Assembly (NCBI RefSeq): GCF_900101595.1
Contig: NZ_FMYY01000008.1
Location: forward strand, 178,100-242,099
Length of the DNA stretch: 64,000 nt
Source of the DNA: Paenibacillus sp. cl123
Lineage (GTDB): Bacteria; Bacillota; Bacilli; Paenibacillales; NBRC-103111
Direction of reading: 5' to 3'
A program made the position numbers and the translations under genes. Below, piece after piece: positions 9,168-19,189 of the stretch (position 1 is the first letter of the stretch; each line of letters begins with the position of its first letter). The notes under the pieces are model-generated. The model saw only the letters and a program-made list of their open reading frames with translations. It was not told the origin of the DNA and did not search any database.

Positions 9168-9926
9168 TTAAACTTGGGCAATCAGCCGGGTCAAATTCGC
9201 CAAGCTGGTCTGTACGCTCTCCAGCGGATCGCCGTCGCATTGATCCTGCTCCACGACATACCACTCCACGCCGCTTTGCTCGCCCCACCGGAGGATGGGA
9301 AGAAAGTCGATGCTTCCGGTCCCGATCTCGGCAAACGTTTCCCGCTCATCCTTCGTCATATCTTTAAGATGCACGATCGGCATCCGGTTTTCGTAAGGTT
9401 CAATAAAGCTCATAATATCGCGCCCGCCTCTTTTCAGCCAATACACATCCAGCTCGGCCAGCACCAGACTGCCGGCCTGCGGCTCGAGTATGTATTCAAG
9501 CGCGCTGCGGTCATCCACTTGAACGTCGAATTCGAACGCATGATTGTGGTAGCTGATGCGCAAGCCGCGTTCCTTCACGGCTTCCGCCGCGCGTTGAAGC
9601 GTCTCCCGGACCTCGCGGTAGCCTTCCTCCGTACGCAGCTCAACCGGAATCGAAGGACATATAAGGTCCTTAGTCCGGAACCATTCCGCTTCCTGCGCCA
9701 GCAGCTCCAGCTCGTCGACGATCCGCGCATAGCTTACATGCAATCCGGCTGTCTGCAGTCCCAGCTCCCGGATGAGCCGGGCAAGCTCCTGCGGATCATG
9801 ATCATGATAACCGGCCATCTGCACGCCGGCCCAGCCCATTTCTTTGAGACGCCGCAGCGTCGCGGGAAAATCCTGCTTGCAGGCTTCGCGCAACGTATAC
9901 AACTGTACGGCCAATTTGCTTTGCAA
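9168..9926 (-). CDS. Sugar phosphate isomerase/epimerase (TIM barrel)
   Basis: About 252 residues of the xylose isomerase-like TIM-barrel family (AP_endonuc_2). Seen: KLAVQLYTLREAC at the N-terminus, GWAGVQMAGYHDHD, LRISYHNHAFEF and LVLAELDVYWLKRGG, which carry the acidic and histidine metal ligands of the barrel. The start chosen is TTG 9926 behind CGGGAG, because homology begins there; an ATG at 9977 in the same frame has no ribosome site. First gene of an operon with the Gfo/Idh/MocA enzyme, divergent from an AraC regulator. Confidence 0.82.
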   Translation of the reverse strand: MQSKLAVQLYTLREACKQDFPATLRRLKEMGWAGVQMAGYHDHDPQELARLIRELGLQTAGLHVSYARIVDELELLAQEAEWFRTKDLICPSIPVELRTEEGYREVRETLQRAAEAVKERGLRISYHNHAFEFDVQVDDRSALEYILEPQAGSLVLAELDVYWLKRGGRDIMSFIEPYENRMPIVHLKDMTKDERETFAEIGTGSIDFLPILRWGEQSGVEWYVVEQDQCDGDPLESVQTSLANLTRLIAQV

Positions 9927-10039
9927 GTTGTTCCACTCCCGGCATAATCGATTTTTGGCAGGCCCGCCGCTTTTCATTATACATCTGCGCCCCCGGGAAG
10001 TCCTTTACGTCTCTTCCGATTCTCTTATCCTATCTTATT

Positions 10040-10055
10040 GCGGAAGCGCTTGCCG
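10040..10055. promoter_or_regulatory. Possible cre-like operator
   Basis: A GC-centred palindrome GGAAGCGCTTGCC resembling the CcpA/LacI operator core (AAGCGCTT at 10044-10051), between the epimerase operon and the AraC gene. Suggests catabolite control, but only the core matches well. Confidence 0.35.
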
Positions 10056-10080
10056 ATCATGCCGATGCCGGGGAAATCCC

Positions 10081-10109
10081 TTTACACAATAGCCGTATTC
10101 CCCTACAAT
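10081..10109 (+). promoter_or_regulatory. Sigma-A promoter of the AraC gene
   Basis: TTTACA at 10081-10086, a 17-nt spacer and TACAAT at 10104-10109. Confidence 0.6.
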
Positions 10110-10143
10110 GAGCATTAATCCATCCCATTTCAGGTGATTGTTC

Positions 10144-10941
10144 ATGCAGGTTATAACTGCGGGCTTTTCCAAACATACCAGGCCCTTTTATTCTCCCAAA
10201 AGAATGCTGCGGCAGTATTATTTGCTGCGTTTGCAGACGGAAGGATTTTGCCAAACCCGGATCAACGGAACGGTGTATGACGTCGCCCCCGGCGATCTTC
10301 TGCTCTGTAAGCCTCAGGACAGCTATGAGCTGATGATCAAGCTGGAGGAGGATCATGCGCATCCGAGCGCCGATTACTACCTCAGTCTGGAACAGGGAGA
10401 GGATTGGCTTCAGCAGTGGTGGGAGGAGTACGAGTCGATCGTGAAGCTGAACGTAGGCATCGACGAGATGCTGATCTCCATCTGGAAGCTGCTCGTCCAA
10501 GAAAAAAGGCGGGTCAAGGACTCGGATGCGGAAGTTCTGAACTATATGGCCCGTTCTCTGTTGCTGCATATGAAGCGTTTGATCGCCGGCGGGGACAGCG
10601 CAAACGTATATGAGCGGTCCATCTCCAACCGGATCAAGACGTTCATTGAGAAAAATGCGACCGAACCGATCACGCTGCGCGATGCTGCGGCATCCGTCGG
10701 GCTGAGCGTGTCGCGGGCGTCCCAATTGTTCAAAGAAACCTTCGACCAGTCCATCATGGACTACGCGATTGAGGTGCGGCTGTCGCTGGCCAAGGAGCGG
10801 ATGCTGATCGGCGGCTCGACCTTGCAGGAGATCGCTTATTTTTGTGGATTTGCCAACTACACTCATTTCAACCGGCTGTTTCACTCCCGCTACCGGATGT
10901 CGCCCAGCGACTACAGGAAGCAGCTGCGGCCTCTCGATTAG
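10144..10941 (+). CDS. AraC family transcriptional regulator
   Basis: A 265-residue regulator with an N-terminal cupin-like sensing domain (GTVYDVAPGDLLLCKPQDSYEL, about 40-62) and a C-terminal double helix-turn-helix (ITLRDAAASVGLSVSRASQL near 172-191; LQEIAYFCGFANYTHFNRLF near 222-241; ending MSPSDYRK). The start ATG 10144 has AGGTGA 6 nt upstream. It probably controls the divergent epimerase/oxidoreductase pair in response to a sugar; that link is inferred from position. Confidence 0.9.
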   Translation: MQVITAGFSKHTRPFYSPKRMLRQYYLLRLQTEGFCQTRINGTVYDVAPGDLLLCKPQDSYELMIKLEEDHAHPSADYYLSLEQGEDWLQQWWEEYESIVKLNVGIDEMLISIWKLLVQEKRRVKDSDAEVLNYMARSLLLHMKRLIAGGDSANVYERSISNRIKTFIEKNATEPITLRDAAASVGLSVSRASQLFKETFDQSIMDYAIEVRLSLAKERMLIGGSTLQEIAYFCGFANYTHFNRLFHSRYRMSPSDYRKQLRPLD

Positions 10942-10989
10942 CTTGCTTCGGCTATACTGATTAGGACTTCTCAAGAGGGGCATAAATGG

Positions 10990-11325
10990 TAACCGGAAAA
11001 ACGTACAAATGTGTCTGGCTGGTGATCGTAAGCAGGAGAGATGGACGGAAAAACGTATAAATGTGCCTGGCTCGCGGCCAACAGTAGCGGGAATGAACGG
11101 AAAATCGTACAAATGTGCCTGACTGGCGGTCAACAGTAGCGGGAATGTATGGAAAATCGCACAAATGTGCCTGGCTCGCGGCCAATAGTAGCGGGAATGT
11201 ATGGAAAAACGTACAAATGTGCCTGACTGGCGGTCAAAAGCAGGGGAGATGTACGGAAAATCGTGTAAACGCACCCGACTGACAAGCAATGGAATAGCGT
11301 TTGCGCGAAAAATCGTTAATGCTCA
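10990..11325. repeat. 52-bp tandem repeat array, six to seven copies
   Basis: A unit beginning GGAAAAACGTACAAATGTGC recurs at 10995, 11047, 11099, 11151, 11203, 11255 and, degenerate, about 11307, exactly 52 bp apart. Copies 2 and 4 share CTGGCTCGCGGCCA; copies 3 and 5 share CTGACTGGCGGTCA, giving a 104-bp higher-order period. Because 52 is not a multiple of three, long frames crossing it are not credible genes. There are no spacers, so it is not a CRISPR array. It lies in a 643-bp gap between the AraC gene and the PIN gene. Confidence 0.9.
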
Positions 11326-11544
11326 GCTCTCTCCCCAAAGGGGCGCTTAAGCAGCAGCTGTCCGACAAACAAACAGCACTCCGAAACCACAGCGCGCCTC
11401 GCTGCCAGTTCCGGAGTTTTTGCCGCTTCGGGAGTCCGATGATCAAAAGGCCGGACAGCCGAACGGGGAGTTGAAACAGCGAGTGGAAGCCCCGACCGGC
11501 CGCAGACCGCGCGTTACCGGACCTCTAGCGCGACGCCACGCAGG

Positions 11545-11575
11545 CAAAAGCCGCCCGGCGGACCGGACGGCTTGC
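11545..11575 (-). terminator. Terminator of the PIN/RHH operon
   Basis: On the minus strand GCCGTCCGG pairs with CCGGGCGGC around TCCG, followed by TTTT. It starts about 10 nt after the PIN gene stop. The rest of 11326-11544 shows no gene. Confidence 0.7.
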
Positions 11576-11584
11576 GAATAAAGG

Positions 11585-12052
11585 CTATACGACGCTTGGG
11601 ATGACCTTGATCTCCCGGTCAATTCGAGATAGGAAAGTATAGTTGGGATTGAAGGTAAAAATCCGCTTCATCCGATAATGAAGCAGCACGACCGCAGTCA
11701 AAGCCTCATTCAAGGAAAACTTGTAGTCGGGATAATCCAGCAGCAAGCGCTTGGATTCGTACTCCAGCTCCGACCCTCCGGGGATGATCGTCAGGATGCC
11801 CTGCTGCATGGCCTTGTCGACCGTGTTCAGGAAGGTTTGGGCATCGGTATAATCAAAATGATTGCGCAGCCACTGATGTGTCTCGAATACGACGTAATTG
11901 GTCGTGGCGAGCGGCCGGTCCAGATCGTTCAGGTCGTAGAACAAGGACCGGGCCTTCAAATAGTAAGGGTCCTCGGGATTCATAAACGCCATCCAGGCGG
12001 ACTGCTCCAGGAAGACGGCCTGGCCCAGAAAATCATGCTCATGCGAATTCAT
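11585..12052 (-). CDS. PIN-domain-like protein with altered acidic residues
   Basis: A 155-residue protein with the outline of a PIN ribonuclease (VapC-type): VFLEQSAWMAF near 12-22, VVFETHQWL near 54-62, a helix LNEALTAVVLLHYR, then IFTFNPNYTF. Active PIN proteins have Asp at the first (DTSAW), third (T/S-D-A) and fourth (FD) positions; here they read E, E and N, and only the second acidic site (E of FETH) is standard. It may be inactive or unusual. The start follows GGAGGTGGAAGAAG and overlaps the end of the upstream RHH-like gene. Confidence 0.7.
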   Translation of the reverse strand: MNSHEHDFLGQAVFLEQSAWMAFMNPEDPYYLKARSLFYDLNDLDRPLATTNYVVFETHQWLRNHFDYTDAQTFLNTVDKAMQQGILTIIPGGSELEYESKRLLLDYPDYKFSLNEALTAVVLLHYRMKRIFTFNPNYTFLSRIDREIKVIPSVV

Positions 12053-12431
12053 CTTCTTCCACCTCCGTCTTGCGTTCCTCGCGTGCATGCCAGCTGTCGG
12101 AGCGGTCGCGAGTATCCCGCTGTTCGAACTTCTCTCTCCGTCCGGTCAGCCCGTCCAGGGCGAGCAGCGGATTTTTCTCGAGCTGCATGGCGCTGGCTTG
12201 ATGGAGGCGCTCGCCGGCTCTGACGGCGAACTGCTGTTCCAGGATGTAATGGACGACGGAAGCGATCGTCGTGTTTTGCGCTTCGGCAAGCTGGCGGCAT
12301 TTTTCGTAATATTCCGGCTCCAGCTCGACCATGGTGTGCTCCGTGCCTCCTTCTTCATTCAAGATCAGCGAAGAGGCGGCGCTTTTCCATTTTTTAAATT
12401 GGGATTGGACAAAATCTTTGGAATTATTCAT
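12039..12431 (-). CDS. Ribbon-helix-helix-like protein, possible antitoxin
   Basis: A 130-residue protein. The middle (MVELEPEYYEKCRQLAEAQNTTI..., about 34-70) has the pattern of a ribbon-helix-helix DNA-binding or CopG-like domain; the C-terminus is charged and rich in R, E and D (HAREERKTEVEEDEFA), as in antitoxin tails that bind a toxin. ATG 12431 is used, behind GGAAGG; a GTG at 12443 in frame is too near that site. The stop overlaps the start of the PIN-like gene, an arrangement typical of type II toxin-antitoxin pairs. Assignment is by context. Confidence 0.6.
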   Translation of the reverse strand: MNNSKDFVQSQFKKWKSAASSLILNEEGGTEHTMVELEPEYYEKCRQLAEAQNTTIASVVHYILEQQFAVRAGERLHQASAMQLEKNPLLALDGLTGRREKFEQRDTRDRSDSWHAREERKTEVEEDEFA

Positions 12432-12798
12432 GGTTTGGTTCACCTTCCACCGCTTGGATTTGAGGCTGTCATTCGGTTAGGACCTTATAGGGATTCGTCG
12501 GGAAACGTCGATTTCGGTCGCGTTGCGACGGCAAACTTCCACTATAATGTGCAACCATTCGCCGCGATTCGGTATATGTCGACGCTTACCCTGTTACCCC
12601 ATTAATTAAACAACGAAACGGCTGTCAAATTCAAGCTTGCCGCTTGCCACCCGCCCGATTCGGGAAGGAAGTCCTAAAGTTGACAGAGCCTGCCGGATCG
12701 GTCAAGATAAAATGACAAGCTAAAATGTTAAGATGAAGCAAGACTCTCCGGCCGGCAAGGCGGCAGAGTCCGTATGCGAGCGACAAGGGGAGCGGATC

Positions 12799-13008
12799 AT
12801 GAGACAAGTGCTGCGTGGCGGGGTTGTCTTCTACAGAAAATTCATATCGCCGCTGAAGCCGCCGACCTGCCGCTTCTATCCGACCTGCTCCGACTATGCG
12901 CTGCAAGCGCTCGATAAATATGGAGCCGGCAAGGGATCCTGGCTGGCTGTCAAGCGGATCTGCAAATGTCATCCCTTCCATCCGGGGGGAATTGACCATG
13001 TTCCTTGA
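12799..13008 (+). CDS. yidD: Membrane protein insertion efficiency factor YidD
   Basis: A 69-residue protein with the whole YidD signature: an amphipathic N-terminus ([22 protein letters not shown]), conserved cysteines, and the end [18 protein letters not shown]. YidD is a peripheral membrane protein assisting YidC/Oxa1-mediated insertion. ATG 12799 lies behind AAGGGGAG; a longer frame from 12733 is not needed. The 367 bp upstream hold no recognisable gene; a TTGACA at 12680 lacks a well-spaced -10. Confidence 0.93.
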   Translation: MRQVLRGGVVFYRKFISPLKPPTCRFYPTCSDYALQALDKYGAGKGSWLAVKRICKCHPFHPGGIDHVP

Positions 13009-13013
13009 CATTC

Positions 13014-13042
13014 TTGACAGGCGGGAAGAATTTCGCTATATT
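13014..13042 (+). promoter_or_regulatory. Sigma-A promoter of the T-box-metG unit
   Basis: TTGACA at 13014-13019, a 17-nt spacer and TATATT at 13037-13042, just after the yidD stop. A second TTGACA overlaps the yidD stop at 13005. Confidence 0.8.
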
Positions 13043-13049
13043 TGGCTTA

Positions 13050-15417
<2,368 letters not shown>

Positions 15418-15453
15418 GCTCGCAACTCGCAAGCCGAGCCGAGCTGAGCTGGA

Positions 15454-15475
15454 GCCTGTCAAGCAGGCGGTTTTG
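15454..15475 (+). terminator. Weak terminator after metG
   Basis: GCCTG pairs with CAGGC around TCAAG, followed by GGTTTT. Short stem and interrupted T tract. Confidence 0.35.
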
Positions 15476-15564
15476 CCTTTATACACTCGCAAGCTGCGCA
15501 CGTCATTCGATATGAGCCGCAGCATGCGGGTGTATTTTCTTTTTCGTAAAACCTACTTTTAACA

Positions 15565-15624
15565 TTGACAAGGCGCAGCCAGGGATATATAATCAGCGTT
15601 GTTAATGAAAATGATTACGATTTA
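15565..15624 (+). promoter_or_regulatory. Consensus promoter with Zur/Fur-like operator for znuACB
   Basis: TTGACA at 15565-15570, a 17-nt spacer and TATAAT at 15588-15593, a perfect sigma-A promoter. From 15603 to 15624 lies an AT-rich site containing AATGATTACGATTT; its right half matches the Bacillus Zur half-site ATTACGA, the left half is imperfect. It covers the transcription start, as expected for zinc-dependent repression. Confidence 0.75.
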
Positions 15625-15644
15625 CATGGTGGAGGGAATACCGG

Positions 15645-16658
15645 ATGCTGCGATTTTTTTCTAAAGGACGATTTTTATTAAGTGCTATATCGATAGCGGC
15701 GCTGGTGATGGCGCTGTCGGCTTGCGGTCAATCGAAGGCTACGCTGGCCGAAGGGAAAGTAAATGTGGTGACGAGCTTTTATCCCTTGTACGATTTCGCC
15801 TCCGCGATCGGCGGAGAGCATGTGAATGTGATCAATCTCGTTCCTACCGGCGTCGAGCCGCATGACTGGTCGCCCAAGAGCCGCGATATTCAGAACATAA
15901 CGAATGCCGAGCTGTTTGTATACTTGGGCGCAGGCTTCGAGGGCTGGGTGCATGATACGCTGGACAGCATGAAGAGCGACGCCAAGGTTCAAGTCGTGGA
16001 AGCAAGCCGGGGCATAACGCTGATCGAAGCCGGCGAGGACGATCATGAGCACGAGGAACACGGGGAAGAAAAGAAGGATGGGCACGGCGATGAGAAGGAA
16101 GCCAAGGAAGGGCATGATCATGACCATGATCACGGGTCGCATGATCCGCATGTATGGCTGTCTCCGCTGAACGCCAAGCAGATGGCGCTGACGATCAAGG
16201 ACGCTCTTGTCCAGGCGGATGCCGCGCACAAAGCCGAGTTCGAGGCCAACTACGCCAAGCTGGCAGGCAAGCTGGATGCGCTGCACAACCGATATAAAAC
16301 CGAGCTGGCCGCCACGTCGAAAAAAGAAATCGTCGTCACGCATCAGTCGTTCGGATATTTGGCCAAGGAATACGGCTTGACGCAGAAGGCGATTATGGGC
16401 ATGTCGCCGGACGCCGAACCGACGTCCAAGGAGATGAAAAGCATCCTTCAATTCATCAAGGATAATCAAGTCAACTATATTTTCTTCGAAGAGCTGGTCT
16501 CCGATAAGCTGGCCGCCACGATCGCCAAGGATGCCGGCGCGCAGACGCTGGTGCTTAGTCCGATCGAAGGGTTGACGGAGGAGCAGTTGGCCAAAGGCGA
16601 CAATTATGTGTCTTTGATGGAGAACAATTTGAATAATTTATTAAAAGCGTTAAAATAG
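15645..16658 (+). CDS. znuA: Zinc ABC transporter substrate-binding lipoprotein ZnuA
   Basis: A 337-residue cluster A-I metal-binding lipoprotein. The signal peptide ends in lipobox LSAC (Cys about 27). A histidine/acid-rich flexible loop (HDHEHEEHGEE to HDHDHDHGSHDPHVW, about 129-170) is typical of zinc rather than manganese binders. Metal ligands are likely the histidines in GVEPHDWSP, DPHVWLSP and VTHQSFGYL plus a C-terminal acid. It captures Zn2+ outside the cell and passes it to ZnuB, with ZnuC giving energy. First gene of the operon under the Zur-like site. Confidence 0.93.
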   Translation: MLRFFSKGRFLLSAISIAALVMALSACGQSKATLAEGKVNVVTSFYPLYDFASAIGGEHVNVINLVPTGVEPHDWSPKSRDIQNITNAELFVYLGAGFEGWVHDTLDSMKSDAKVQVVEASRGITLIEAGEDDHEHEEHGEEKKDGHGDEKEAKEGHDHDHDHGSHDPHVWLSPLNAKQMALTIKDALVQADAAHKAEFEANYAKLAGKLDALHNRYKTELAATSKKEIVVTHQSFGYLAKEYGLTQKAIMGMSPDAEPTSKEMKSILQFIKDNQVNYIFFEELVSDKLAATIAKDAGAQTLVLSPIEGLTEEQLAKGDNYVSLMENNLNNLLKALK

Positions 16659-16690
16659 ATAGGACACCTTATATATGAGGAGCCTTGCTA

Positions 16691-17473
16691 ATGGAATTGA
16701 ACGCTCATTCCGGATGTCATCAGCAGATCGTTACGATCGATGACGTCTTTTTTTCTTATGAGAACAAAACAGTCATCAACGGCTTAAGCTTCTCTGTGCT
16801 GGAGCGGGATTTCGTCGGCATCGTCGGCTCCAACGGAGCGGGCAAAACGACGCTGCTCAAGATGATCGTCGGCTTGCTCAAGCCGACCCGCGGCGAGATC
16901 CGCATGTTCGGACAGCCGCTCTCATCGTTCCGCGACTGGGAGCGGATCGGCTACGTGCCCCAGAAAAATGCGCTTAATCCGCTGTTTCCCGCGACGGTGC
17001 GGGAGGTGGTGACCTCCGGGCTCTACAACAAAAAGACGCTGCTTCGCCGGTTGACCGCCGCGCAGCGGAGCAAGGCGGACGATGCGCTGTACGCGATGCG
17101 CATCGAGGATTTGGCCGACCGCCGGATCGGGCAGCTGTCGGGCGGCCAGCAGCAGCGCGTATTTCTGGCGCGCGCGCTCGTGAACAATCCGGAGCTGCTC
17201 ATTCTGGACGAGCCCACGGTCGGGATCGACAGCGAGACGCAGGCGGGATTTTTCCGGATGATCCGGCATATGCATGAACATCATCATATCGCGTTTATGA
17301 TGGTATCGCATGACCTGGACATGGTGCGTTCGTACCTGGGACCCGAGCCTGAGCAGCGCAGCGGCGGACTTGGCTTCTACGTCAAGCACACCCATGCCCC
17401 GGAAAATTGCCGGGAGACGGATTTGTCGCACTCCATGCGGCAGCTGCGGGAGACGGCCGAGGTTATGCTGTAA
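16691..17473 (+). CDS. znuC: Zinc ABC transporter ATP-binding protein ZnuC
   Basis: A 260-residue ATPase. Seen: Walker A GSNGAGKTT near 46-54, LSGGQQQRVFLARAL near 148-162, Walker B LLILDEPTVGID near 167-178, and the H-loop MVSHDLDMV. ATG 16691 is chosen behind GAGGAG; a TTG at 16685 in frame is too close to it. The C-terminal tail after residue 215 is longer than in Escherichia coli ZnuC and ends TAEVML, with a CxH-rich patch (VKHTHAPENC) of unknown role. Confidence 0.92.
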   Translation: MELNAHSGCHQQIVTIDDVFFSYENKTVINGLSFSVLERDFVGIVGSNGAGKTTLLKMIVGLLKPTRGEIRMFGQPLSSFRDWERIGYVPQKNALNPLFPATVREVVTSGLYNKKTLLRRLTAAQRSKADDALYAMRIEDLADRRIGQLSGGQQQRVFLARALVNNPELLILDEPTVGIDSETQAGFFRMIRHMHEHHHIAFMMVSHDLDMVRSYLGPEPEQRSGGLGFYVKHTHAPENCRETDLSHSMRQLRETAEVML

Positions 17474-17599
17474 CGGCGTGCTGTAAAAGGGCAGCTGCAG
17501 ATGCCGATGCGGCAGGAAGCCGTAAGTTTGGGCTAGGGTTAGCGGACAGGCTTGCCGTGCAAGACGACAGTTTGAGTTTTAGTTTGGGAGAGAAACGAC

Positions 17600-18403
17600 T
17601 TGGATATTGTACATGAATATTTTTTTCAGCGGGCTTTGATCGGAGGGCTGCTGATCGGCTTGACGGCGCCGCTGATGGGCGTATTTCTGGTGCTCCGTCG
17701 TCTGTCGATGATCGGAGACACGCTGGCCCATGTATCGATTGCAGGGGTGGCGCTCGGCTTCCTGATCAATGTGTATCCGATCGGAGTCGGACTGCTGTTC
17801 GCGCTGATCGCTTCCTTCGCCATCGAACGGCTGCGCAAGGCGTACAAAACATATGCCGAGCTGTCGATCGCCATTATTATGTCCGGGGGCGTAGCGCTGG
17901 CGACGCTGCTGTTTACACTGGGCAGAGGGTTCAATATCAATGTGATGAGTTATTTTTTCGGCAGCATCTATACGCTGGACAGCATGGACCTGTGGGTCGT
18001 AGGCGTTGTAGCCGTAATCGTCGCGGCTTTCGTTGCGGTCAACTACAAGGAGATGTTTCTGCTGTTCTTCGACGAGGATGCAGCCGGCGTAAGCGGTCTG
18101 CCGCTGCGTTTCTACAATATTATGATTACAATGCTGACCGCGCTAGTAATCAGCGTCTCGATCAAGATTGTCGGAGCGCTGCTCGTCTCGTCGCTGCTGA
18201 CGATTCCCGTAGCCTGCAGCTTATTGATTGCGCGCAGCTTCAAGCGCTCGATCTTCTGGTCCATCCTGTTCTCGGAGCTGGCCGTGGTGCTTGGCTTGTT
18301 TTCGGCAGGCATATGGGATTTGGCTCCGGGAGCTACCGTCGTGCTGGTGCTGATCGCCATGCTCATCGTGATTATGTTCGCCAAGAGAGGGCTCCGTTCC
18401 TGA
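17600..18403 (+). CDS. znuB: Zinc ABC transporter permease ZnuB
   Basis: A 267-residue membrane permease of the ABC-3 family with about eight transmembrane segments. Seen: LMGVFLVLRRLSMIGDTLAHVSIAGVALG near residues 25-53, the family signature. It starts at TTG 17600 behind GGGAGAG (8-nt gap), with no ATG available near the conserved N-terminus. It lies 126 nt after znuC in the same direction. Confidence 0.92.
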   Translation: MDIVHEYFFQRALIGGLLIGLTAPLMGVFLVLRRLSMIGDTLAHVSIAGVALGFLINVYPIGVGLLFALIASFAIERLRKAYKTYAELSIAIIMSGGVALATLLFTLGRGFNINVMSYFFGSIYTLDSMDLWVVGVVAVIVAAFVAVNYKEMFLLFFDEDAAGVSGLPLRFYNIMITMLTALVISVSIKIVGALLVSSLLTIPVACSLLIARSFKRSIFWSILFSELAVVLGLFSAGIWDLAPGATVVLVLIAMLIVIMFAKRGLRS

Positions 18404-18437
18404 TGGGGGCGGAGCACAGAGAGAGGGAGGGGAAAGC

Positions 18438-19145
18438 ATGGAGCTGAACATATGGATCGCGCTGTGGGCGGGATTGATATCCTTTATCTCCCCATGCGTG
18501 CTTCCGCTGTATCCATCGTTTTTGTCCTACATAACCGGAGTTTCCGTAGGCAAGCTGAAGGACGGGCAGAACTCCAAGGAAATCCGCTTCAAGCTGGTTA
18601 CGCATACGCTCTGCTTTATTCTCGGATTCAGCATTATTTTCTACAGCCTGGGGCTCGGTGCGAATGCGCTCGCCTCCGTTTTCTTCGATAACCGGGAGCT
18701 GCTGCGCCAGCTGTCCGCCATCTTTATCTTCGTCATGGGCTTGTTCCTGCTGGGCATCTTCCGTCCGCAGTGGCTGATGAGGGAGCATAAGCTGCAGATC
18801 AAAGCCCGGCCTGCCGGTTATCTCGGTTCTTTGCTGATTGGCATCGGCTTTGCCGCGGGCTGGTCTCCGTGCATCGGACCTATCCTGTCTGCGATGCTGG
18901 TGCTGGCTGCCAGCGAACCGAATTCCTGGCTTCCGCTCATTACGGCGTATTCGTTTGGCTTCGCCATTCCGTTTTTCGTGCTCGCCTTTTTCATCGGATC
19001 GACGAAGTGGATCTTGAAGTATTCCTCTGCGATGATGAAGGTGGGCGGGGGCGTTATGCTCGTAATCGCCGTCTTGCTGTATACGGATCAGATGACCCGG
19101 ATCACGATCTGGCTGCAGAGCATCACACCCGCCTGGATAGGCTAG
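18438..19145 (+). CDS. ccdA: Cytochrome c biogenesis protein CcdA
   Basis: A 235-residue six-helix membrane protein that moves electrons from cytoplasmic thioredoxin to extracellular thiol-disulfide proteins, supporting cytochrome c maturation and, in spore formers, spore cortex assembly. Seen: the two conserved cysteines in FISPCVLPLYPSFLSYITG (Cys about 22) and GWSPCIGPILSAM (Cys about 143). ATG 18438 follows GGGAGGGG, 34 nt after znuB, so it may be co-transcribed with the zinc operon. Confidence 0.93.
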   Translation: MELNIWIALWAGLISFISPCVLPLYPSFLSYITGVSVGKLKDGQNSKEIRFKLVTHTLCFILGFSIIFYSLGLGANALASVFFDNRELLRQLSAIFIFVMGLFLLGIFRPQWLMREHKLQIKARPAGYLGSLLIGIGFAAGWSPCIGPILSAMLVLAASEPNSWLPLITAYSFGFAIPFFVLAFFIGSTKWILKYSSAMMKVGGGVMLVIAVLLYTDQMTRITIWLQSITPAWIG

Positions 19146-19189
19146 CGGCTCGTATGGATGCGGAGCGATTAAACCATAGGAGGAGAGAC

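Noticed and set aside
10057..11289. A 410-codon minus-strand frame across the AraC gene and the repeats
   Set aside because: It is antisense to a clear AraC gene and its repetitive part comes from the 52-bp array, which shifts frame each copy.
10990..11325. CRISPR array
   Set aside because: The whole 52-bp unit is repeated with no unique spacers and there are no cas genes nearby.
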